Below are positions 1-4,949 of a stretch of DNA of 10,251 bases, piece by piece. The DNA is from Candidatus Latescibacterota bacterium (lineage in GTDB: Bacteria > Latescibacterota > UBA2968 > GCA-2709665), in assembly GCA_030746455.1 (NCBI GenBank), contig JASLMQ010000069.1, forward strand, positions 1-10,251. The letters run 5' to 3'. A program made the position numbers and the translations under genes. Each line of letters begins with the position of its first letter. Position 1 is the first letter of the stretch. Below the pieces are notes generated by a model. That model did not search any database. It had not been told where the DNA came from and was given only the letters and a program-made list of their open reading frames with translations.

Positions 1-1816
1 GATAGGGGAGCGTCACGAGCCCGCGCAGCGCCAGGCCTCCCCCACCGAGCGTTCCCTGTTCCCTTTGCGCCAGGGCCGTCCTGAGGTCCGCAATCGACCG
101 GAGCTGCAGGATCTCGGACCTTGCGATCTCGATGAACCCGGTGGGGCGATCTCCTTCCTCGCCATCGCGGCCATCACCGAGGTCGACGCGCCTGGACGCG
201 AGCATCGGGATGAAGAAGAGCGCGACCCCGAGCGATGCGAGCAGGGAGAACACGACCGTCAGGGCCATGTCCCCGAAGACCTGGCCCGCCACGCCCTCCA
301 CGAAGACGATGGGAAAGAACACCGCCACCGTAGTCAGCGTCGACGCGAATACGGCGCCGCCGACCTCCCCGGTGCCCCGGATCGTGGCGGACACCAGGTC
401 ATCCCCCTCTTCTCGACATCGGAAGATGCTCTCCAGCACAACGATCGAGTTGTCCACCAGCATCCCGATCCCGAGCGCCAGCCCCCCCAAAGACATGATG
501 TTGAGGGAGACGTGGAAGATGTTCATCGGCGCGAAGGTCGCCACCACGGAGATCGGGATCGAGAGACCGACGATGGCCGTGTGCGCCGGGTTGCGCAGGA
601 AGATGTAGAGAACGAGGATAGCCAGGATGCCGCCGATCGCGGCCGTCTGCTTGACCTCGTCCAGCGAGCGCTCGATGAAGGTGGACTGATCCGAAAGCAT
701 GTCCACCTCCACGCCCACCGGAAGGGAGAAGGCGATGTAGCTCGTCATCTCCTTGAGCTGCACGAACTGCCGGACCTGCTCGCGCCGGCCCTTCGGCTTC
801 TTCTTGCCGATCTCGCCCGCCTTGAGTCTTGCCACGTACTCGAGCTGATCGGGCCTCCCGAAGATGCGGTCCCGTACCCGTTGCGCGGCCGCCACGATGT
901 TGGCGTCTGCCTCCTTGTAGATCTCGATCTCGACGCTCTCGACGCCATTCACGCGGGTGAGGATCTCGCGCTCCTTGTGGGTGCGAACGACCTCCCCGAC
1001 GTCCTTCAGCCGGATCTCTACGCCACCCTTCTGCCCCACCACCAGATCCTCGATCTCCTGCAGCGTCTGGAACTCGTTGAGCGTCCGGACCAGGTACTGC
1101 GTCTGGCCGTCGAGCAGACTGCCGCCGGCCAGGTTCACATTCTCTTCCTCGAGGCGGCGGTTGATGTTCGCAATACTCAGCCCCATCACCGCAAGCTGGT
1201 GCTCGCTGATCTCGACCCGGATCTCTTCTTCGAGTCCGCCCTGAACCCGCGCGGCCGCCACCCCCTTGAGCGCCTCGAGCTCCTGTTTGATTTCCTCTTC
1301 GGCGATCCGCCGCAGCAGGAACAGGTCCGCGTCCCCGTATACCGCGATCCGCATTATGGGGTCCTGGGTAGGATCGTACCGCAAGATGAGTGGCTTGTTG
1401 ACACCCCTCGGAAGCCGGAGCCGGTCCAGGTTCTCTCTCACCGTCTGGACCGCGTCGTTCATGTCGGTGTCCCAGCCGAACTCCAGAATCACATCCGACA
1501 TGCCGGCCCGCGAGATCGACGTGATGCTCACCAGGTTGTTGACCACCCCGAGCCGCTGCTCGATGGGCCGCGAGATCAGGTTCTCCACCTCCTCCGGCGC
1601 CGTATCCGGGTAATCCGTCCGGATCGTCAGGGTCGGGTAGGAGATGTCGGGCATCAGCGTGAGGGGGAGCTGCTGATACGAGATGTACCCGAACACGGCA
1701 ACAGCCAGGACCACCATGAAGATGGCTACCGGACGCCGGGTCGTGATCTCGAACGTCCGTGAGATCTCGGCCCCCAATCGGCTGCGGTGAGACGTGTCAG
1801 AAGATGGATCGTTCAT
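1..1816 (-). CDS. RND family efflux transporter permease (HAE1/AcrB-like), 3' part outside window
   Basis: Inner-membrane, proton-driven export pump subunit. The first 605 residues are present and the rest runs off base 1. TM1 is about residues 29-50 (RPVAIFMVVLAVAVFGY), followed by the typical periplasmic start QLPLTLMPDISYPTLTI. A porter domain follows, then TM2 to TM6 from about residue 365 on. TM4 carries the proton-relay motif as LGIGMLVDNSIVVLES with D455 and N456; AcrB has two Asp here, while the D-N form is usual in SwrC-like members. Just before TM2 there is a basic insert (about 331-345, GEIGKKKPKGRRE) that AcrB lacks as far as I recall. An in-frame TGA eight codons upstream makes the ATG at 1816 the first possible start; its Shine-Dalgarno (CGGGAAAA) is weak. 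The gene lies 98 bases after the adaptor gene on the same strand, so the two form an operon. Drug versus metal or lipid substrate cannot be told, but the motif argues against the heavy-metal CzcA type. Confidence 0.95.
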   Translation of the reverse strand, partial: MNDPSSDTSHRSRLGAEISRTFEITTRRPVAIFMVVLAVAVFGYISYQQLPLTLMPDISYPTLTIRTDYPDTAPEEVENLISRPIEQRLGVVNNLVSITSISRAGMSDVILEFGWDTDMNDAVQTVRENLDRLRLPRGVNKPLILRYDPTQDPIMRIAVYGDADLFLLRRIAEEEIKQELEALKGVAAARVQGGLEEEIRVEISEHQLAVMGLSIANINRRLEEENVNLAGGSLLDGQTQYLVRTLNEFQTLQEIEDLVVGQKGGVEIRLKDVGEVVRTHKEREILTRVNGVESVEIEIYKEADANIVAAAQRVRDRIFGRPDQLEYVARLKAGEIGKKKPKGRREQVRQFVQLKEMTSYIAFSLPVGVEVDMLSDQSTFIERSLDEVKQTAAIGGILAILVLYIFLRNPAHTAIVGLSIPISVVATFAPMNIFHVSLNIMSLGGLALGIGMLVDNSIVVLESIFRCREEGDDLVSATIRGTGEVGGAVFASTLTTVAVFFPIVFVEGVAGQVFGDMALTVVFSLLASLGVALFFIPMLASRRVDLGDGRDGEEGDRPTGFIEIARSEILQLRSIADLRTALAQREQGTLGGGGLALRGLVTLPY

Positions 1817-1844
1817 AGATCGATTTTCCCGAGCGCATCAGAAA

Positions 1845-1899
1845 ACGGCAAACGAGTCCCAGGAAGCCCTCACCCACTCTCCTGCTTCACGTTTGCCGT
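1845..1899 (-). promoter_or_regulatory. Intercistronic inverted repeat between adaptor and transporter genes
   Basis: A perfect 10-base inverted repeat (ACGGCAAACG at 1845-1854, CGTTTGCCGT at 1890-1899) surrounds a 35-base loop that can form a small inner stem (CAGGA/TCCTG). On the minus strand it is followed by TTTTC. It fills most of the 98-base gap between the two pump genes. It could be a weak attenuator, an RNA-processing or stability stem that sets the adaptor:pump ratio, or a protein site. The T-run is too short for a confident terminator. Confidence 0.45.
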
Positions 1900-1914
1900 A
1901 TGGCCATGTCGGAT

Positions 1915-3129
1915 CTACGACGCCTGATCTGCCTTGCTCGTTGTATCGGGCTTGGCCGGGATCCGGAGACCTTCGCCCTCGATCACCCGCACCTTGGCCT
2001 TGTCCTTCAGCCCATTCTGGCCCACCACAACGATCAGGTCACCCTTCTGGATGCCCGAGAGGACCTCCAGGTTCTCGCTGTCCTCGAAGCCGACCTTGAG
2101 CTGGACCTTGTGGGCCGTGCTGTCCTTGACGATGAAGACGAACGGCAATCCATCGTCGTAGACCACGGCCCGCTTGGGAGCCAGCACCGACTCCGCGTGG
2201 GTCGCCGTGACGATGTGGGAGTTGACGAACATGCCGGGCCGCAGCTGGCCCTTGCCGTTGTCGACGCCCAGGGTCACCTTGAAGGTCCCGCTGCCCGGGT
2301 CCACCACGGGGCTCACCCGGATGATCTCGGCCTCGAAGGTCGAATCGGGCAGGAAGTCGCTCGTCACCACCGCGGGCTGGCCTTTCTGCAGGTTCTGCAT
2401 CTCTCTGCCGGGCACGTGCACGTGGGCGATGAGATTATCCAGATCCACAAGCGAGAACAACTTGGCGCTCGGACCGATCCGGTCACCGAGCTTCACCATT
2501 CGCTCGGAGACCACACCGTCGACCGGCGATCGCACCGAGGCATGGTCCAGCGCCAGCTTCGCGCGCTCCCAGCGAATTCGCGCCTGCTCCATGTCGTACT
2601 GCAGCCGCTCGAAAGCCTCCTTGGCCAGCAGCTTCCGGCTGAACATCTCCTCCTTGCGCTTGAACTGGCTCTCCAGCTTGCGGTGATCGACCTCCGCCTC
2701 TTCCGCCCTGAGCCTCAGCTCGTCATCCACAAGCTGAACCAGGACCTGTCCCGCCCGGACCCGGTCTCCCTCCTCGGTCAGCACCCGCTTGACAAGGCCG
2801 GTCGCCCGGGAGTAGACGTCGACGGTTTCCTCCGCCTCCACCGTGGCGCTGTAGAGCAGGTAGGAGGAGATCTCGCCCTGCGCCACCGAATCCACCTTCA
2901 CCGGGACGCCCTCGGGCACCTTCTTCTTCTTCTTTTCCTCGGCCTCGGCGGCCTTGGCCGAATCGACCTGGGTGGAATCCACCTTCGTGGAGTCCGCCTG
3001 GGTTCCGTCCTTCTTCTTGCCCTCGGCATCCTCGCTGCCACATCCACCTAGGCAGATGCACGCCAGCACCAGCACCGAGGCGCTCACCCAGGGAGCCAAC
3101 TTGCGCACGTCCATCGTCCTTTCGCCCAT
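1915..3129 (-). CDS. RND efflux periplasmic adaptor (membrane fusion) lipoprotein
   Basis: Periplasmic adaptor that links an RND pump to an outer-membrane channel (AcrA/MexA/HlyD-like), 404 aa, a normal family length. The N-terminus is a lipoprotein signal (about 6-30, hydrophobic core WVSASVLVLACI) with lipobox LGGC, acylated Cys30. A low-complexity linker (31-72) holds D-S-T/A-K repeats and a KKKKK run. Then come the first lipoyl half (about 101-132, ATGLVKRVLTEEGDRVRAGQ), an alpha-helical hairpin (about 134-190, charged), the second lipoyl half (SVRSPVDGVVSERMVKLGD), a beta-barrel and the C-terminal membrane-proximal domain. I chose the ATG at 3129 because GAAGGTGG lies 5-6 bases upstream. 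A GTG at 3153 has no such site; the ATG at 3114 (AAAGGA too close) is a possible alternative and also gives a good signal peptide. It is the second gene of the efflux operon, just ahead of its pump. Confidence 0.93.
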   Translation of the reverse strand: MGERTMDVRKLAPWVSASVLVLACICLGGCGSEDAEGKKKDGTQADSTKVDSTQVDSAKAAEAEEKKKKKVPEGVPVKVDSVAQGEISSYLLYSATVEAEETVDVYSRATGLVKRVLTEEGDRVRAGQVLVQLVDDELRLRAEEAEVDHRKLESQFKRKEEMFSRKLLAKEAFERLQYDMEQARIRWERAKLALDHASVRSPVDGVVSERMVKLGDRIGPSAKLFSLVDLDNLIAHVHVPGREMQNLQKGQPAVVTSDFLPDSTFEAEIIRVSPVVDPGSGTFKVTLGVDNGKGQLRPGMFVNSHIVTATHAESVLAPKRAVVYDDGLPFVFIVKDSTAHKVQLKVGFEDSENLEVLSGIQKGDLIVVVGQNGLKDKAKVRVIEGEGLRIPAKPDTTSKADQAS

Positions 3130-3221
3130 CAGCCCACCTTCCCCACACACCACCAGCCCAGCCCGGCATCGGGCAGTTCACACGGACCGCCAGGCCACCC
3201 CCGTTCGACCCGCGGCCCCCT

Positions 3222-3450
3222 CTACTGAGATGATTCTACAGGCGTCGTCCTGCCCGCCGTGGGGTCGGCCTCGCCGCGGAAGTCGAACCTCATGCTCACG
3301 AGGCCGAACACCACCGCCGTGATCACGAAGAACCAGCAGCGTGCAGAGCCCGATGCTCAGCAGGTTCTGCCGCTCTGCCTCGTCGCCGAGGACCCGCTTG
3401 GTCTTCTGATGCTCCCCTACCCCGCTCCCGTCCTCCCGTTGGCCTTCCAT
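3222..3450 (-). pseudogene. Small one-helix membrane protein gene with a +1 frame break
   Basis: Not a family I recognise. The ATG at 3450 has the best Shine-Dalgarno in the window (AGGAGGTG, 4 bases away). The first ~37 codons (charged; ends QNLLSIGLC) show GC-rich third positions. After about 3335-3356 the same frame turns Arg/Gly-rich with poor third-position GC, running on to a stop at 3178 (90 aa if read straight). The next frame instead becomes clearly coding: WFFVITAVVFGLVSMRF, a transmembrane helix, then FRGEADPTAG to a TAG at 3222, with third positions almost all G/C. That frame has a TGA at 3359-3357, so it cannot begin earlier. Dropping one base in CTGCTGG gives a ~75-aa protein: cytoplasmic charged N-terminus, one helix, short tail. 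It is the first gene of the efflux operon. The break may be an assembly indel, a true mutation or, less likely, recoding; I see no classic slippery site. Confidence 0.6.
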
Positions 3451-3606
3451 GGTTCACCTCCTGGCCCGGTCTGGGGCCAAAAGCGGTACCAAGGAACACC
3501 GAAGCCACCCTCTGGATAGCGCGTCCAGGCCTCTGGCCCTCCCCACGAGACGAGGGAACGGTGATGACCCGCACGAACGCTTCCTGTCTTTCGACTCCCG
3601 AGGGGG

Positions 3607-3622
3607 ATCCGATGTTTCGGAT
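3607..3622 (-). repeat. Small perfect hairpin in pump-operon leader
   Basis: ATCCGA and TCGGAT form a perfect 6-bp stem around a 4-base loop, between the terminator at 3686 and the first efflux gene. There is no T-run on either side, so it is not a terminator. It may be part of a folded 5' leader. Confidence 0.35.
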
Positions 3623-3685
3623 AAACGGGCGTCAGGCGCTCCCGGGGATGTCGCCTCGACCGGCGCACCACGCGATCACCAAGCT

Positions 3686-3724
3686 AAAAGAAAGACCCAC
3701 CTCGAGAGAGTTCGACGGCGGGTC
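3686..3724 (-). terminator. Strong intrinsic terminator ahead of the efflux operon
   Basis: On the minus strand GACCCGCC (3724-3717) pairs with GGTGGGTC (3701-3694) with one G-T wobble. After one bulged G, TCGA pairs with TCGA around a 6-base loop (ACTCTC). The stem is followed directly by TTTCTTTT (3693-3686). This is the best terminator in the window. It lies 230 bases past the mrp stop and 236 bases before the first efflux gene, so it ends either the RNA that starts near 3845 or read-through from mrp. Confidence 0.78.
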
Positions 3725-3819
3725 CGGCAAGGGGCTCGGCTCCCATTGGACCAGCTACGACCCCGGCAGGGCCCCGGGGAATAGGGCGTCCTCTGGTCTT
3801 GATCCGATGCACCGTATCC

Positions 3820-3841
3820 TGTAAGTAACCTTCCACTTACA
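3820..3841. promoter_or_regulatory. Palindromic operator candidate TGTAAGT-N8-ACTTACA
   Basis: A perfect 7-base inverted repeat with an 8-base centre (AACCTTCC on the plus strand). It begins about 4 bases downstream of the expected start site of the minus-strand promoter at 3852-3878, where a repressor would block transcription. Size and spacing suit a dimeric helix-turn-helix repressor such as TetR/AcrR types, which commonly control RND pumps. No regulator gene is present in the window. The same bases could also act as an RNA hairpin at the 5' end of the transcript. Confidence 0.55.
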
Positions 3842-3851
3842 ACCTGTCAAA

Positions 3852-3878
3852 AGTATAGCTTCGGACTGGCAAAGTCAA
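3852..3878 (-). promoter_or_regulatory. Sigma70-like promoter upstream of ncRNA/efflux operon
   Basis: On the minus strand, TTGACT (3878-3873) and TATACT (3857-3852) each match consensus at 5 of 6 positions, with a short 15-base spacer. The region is AT-rich compared with its surroundings. A second -35-like TTGACA lies at 3850-3845, but the matching -10 (TACTTA) is poor. The short spacer may mean a weak or activator-dependent promoter. Confidence 0.55.
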
Positions 3879-3954
3879 GCCAATTCTGCCCTCCCAAGGG
3901 TCTGTTCCGGCCAATGCTTTGGGCCGTGGAGCTTCCCGGTATCCGGAAGGCCGA

Positions 3955-4761
3955 TCAGGCCTCCGCCGCGACTTCCATCCCGGCCAGAAGCTGCCTGGCC
4001 ACGTTCCGGTAGATCTCTGCGATTTCGGACTCCGGGCGGGCGGCAGCCACGGGGGCTCCCGAGTCACCTCCGCTGCGGACCTCCAGGTCCAGGGGTAGCC
4101 CGCCCAGGTAGGGAACACCGTAGCGCTCCGCGGTTTCCATCCCGCCTCCCTGCCCGAAAACGTCCGTCTGGGTCCCGCACTTGCGGCAGGTATAGGTGGA
4201 CATATTCTCCACGACCCCCAGAACGGGAACATCCACGGTGCGAAACATCTCGACGCCACGCCGGACATCCTCCAGAACCAGCGCCTGAGGCGTGGTCACG
4301 ATCACGGCACCGCTCAGGGGTGCCGACTGGGTCAACGTGAGCTGCACGTCTCCCGTTCCGGGCGGCAGGTCGACCAGCAGCACGTCCAGCGGTGCCCACG
4401 CAACGTCCATCAGGAACTGCGTTACCATCTTCGAGAGCAGGGGCCCGCGCCAGATCACGGGCACGCCTTCCTCGGCAATCATGCCCAGGGACATCAGCTT
4501 AACGCCATAGCGCTCCATCGGGATCAGCTGTCCCTCGGGATTCCCGTCGGGCCTCTCTCTGGCTGCCATCATCACGTGGACATTGGGTCCGTAGATGTCC
4601 GCGTCCATCAGGCCGATCCGAGCGCCCTCCTGAGACATCGCGACGGCCAGATTCACCGCCGTTGTGGACTTCCCAACGCCTCCCTTCCCGCTGGCCACGG
4701 CCAGGACGTTGGCCACGCCGGGCACCGGAGCCCTCATCGGTGTTCCTGTATTCTCGTTCAC
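3955..4761 (-). CDS. mrp: Mrp/ApbC/NBP35-family Fe-S cluster carrier ATPase, short form
   Basis: Cytosolic P-loop ATPase of the MinD/Mrp group that carries and inserts [4Fe-4S] clusters into target proteins; 268 aa. The deviant Walker A motif GKGGVGKST is at 25-33, then MDADIYGPN, RGPLLSKM, and DLPPGTGDVQL (switch/Walker B region). A C-terminal CxxC (YTCRKCG, before FGQGGG) holds the bridging cluster between two monomers. The N-terminal MIP18/DUF59 domain of ~360-aa bacterial homologues is absent; the P-loop starts almost at once. The start codon is GTG, chosen for GAGGAG 7 bases upstream; the ATG at 4737 lacks such a site. It has its own promoter (4810-4838) and diverges from the glycosyltransferase gene. 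The ATPase family is certain, the cluster role is by family. Confidence 0.94.
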   Translation of the reverse strand: MNENTGTPMRAPVPGVANVLAVASGKGGVGKSTTAVNLAVAMSQEGARIGLMDADIYGPNVHVMMAARERPDGNPEGQLIPMERYGVKLMSLGMIAEEGVPVIWRGPLLSKMVTQFLMDVAWAPLDVLLVDLPPGTGDVQLTLTQSAPLSGAVIVTTPQALVLEDVRRGVEMFRTVDVPVLGVVENMSTYTCRKCGTQTDVFGQGGGMETAERYGVPYLGGLPLDLEVRSGGDSGAPVAAARPESEIAEIYRNVARQLLAGMEVAAEA

Positions 4762-4809
4762 GCAGTTCTCCTCACACCACCTGTGAAGGTTCAGAATGAA
4801 TGGGCACTG

Positions 4810-4838
4810 AATATACAGGTCCGCGACGGGGGCGTCAA
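4810..4838 (-). promoter_or_regulatory. mrp promoter
   Basis: Minus-strand TTGACG (4838-4833) and TATATT (4815-4810) are separated by exactly 17 bases. Transcription should start near 4803, giving a leader of about 42 bases before the GTG at 4761. Confidence 0.7.
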
Positions 4839-4867
4839 CCTCGTCCCAGGACAGCGCGATCTACCGC

Positions 4868-4897
4868 TTGCCCTGCGCCGTAGCGACCCTCTATATT
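4868..4897 (+). promoter_or_regulatory. Glycosyltransferase gene promoter candidate
   Basis: Plus-strand TTGCCC (4868-4873) and TATATT (4892-4897) lie 18 bases apart, about 45 bases before the Shine-Dalgarno/ATG at 4950. It is back to back with the mrp promoter; the two -35 boxes are about 30 bases apart. The -35 box is imperfect. Confidence 0.5.
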
Positions 4898-4949
4898 GGG
4901 CCGTGAGAGGTCTCCCTGTCAATCCGGAACGGTTCACGGGCAGGAGCCT

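Larger units (their letters stand above)
3686..3845 (-). ncRNA. Candidate small RNA or leader attenuator, about 160 nt
   Basis: The segment is bounded by a promoter (3852-3878, start expected near 3845) and the intrinsic terminator at 3724-3686, and holds no convincing reading frame on the minus strand. It folds in series: the palindrome 3841-3820 as a 7-bp stem; GACCAG (3798-3793) with CTGGTC (3754-3749), closing over CCCCGG/CCGGGG (3779-3774 with 3766-3761). GGTCC (3752-3748) can instead pair with GGACC (3725-3721), whose bases are also needed by the terminator. Such mutually exclusive pairing is the layout of an attenuator or riboswitch. I do not recognise a known class (not SRP, tmRNA, 6S by eye). 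The 236-base gap to the next gene favours an independent RNA. Confidence 0.45.

Noticed and set aside
65..1762. 565-codon open frame on the plus strand
   Set aside because: It lies opposite the RND gene. The minus frame gives clear RND motifs, whereas this one gives an Arg/Asp/His-rich composition with no known fold. It is a high-GC shadow.
1900..3051. 383-codon open frame on the plus strand
   Set aside because: Antisense to the adaptor lipoprotein, which has a signal peptide, lipobox and lipoyl motifs. The plus product is a His/Leu/Asp-rich shadow.
3417..3671. Minus-strand ORF of 84 codons upstream of the efflux genes
   Set aside because: Overlaps the well-supported start at 3450 in another frame, is Arg/Gly/Pro-rich and has no convincing ribosome site.
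3612..3824. Plus-strand ORF of ~70 codons with a GAGGGGG site before ATG (longer from 3561)
   Set aside because: Composition is Arg/Pro/Gly/Ser-rich with no recognisable domain. It overlaps the minus-strand terminator and ends inside the palindrome, and no plus promoter is visible. A real small gene cannot be fully excluded.
3686..3845. Known RNA classes (6S, SRP, cobalamin, mini-ykkC) for the folded region
   Set aside because: I looked for their conserved cores by eye. A loose ACGG loop near 3813 and a GGGAA-like stretch on the plus strand are too weak, so the RNA is left unclassified.
4896..4949. TTG start extending the glycosyltransferase by 18 residues
   Set aside because: The TTG overlaps the -10 box (4892-4897), so it would lie upstream of the transcript start. 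The ATG at 4950 has CAGGAG at a good distance.
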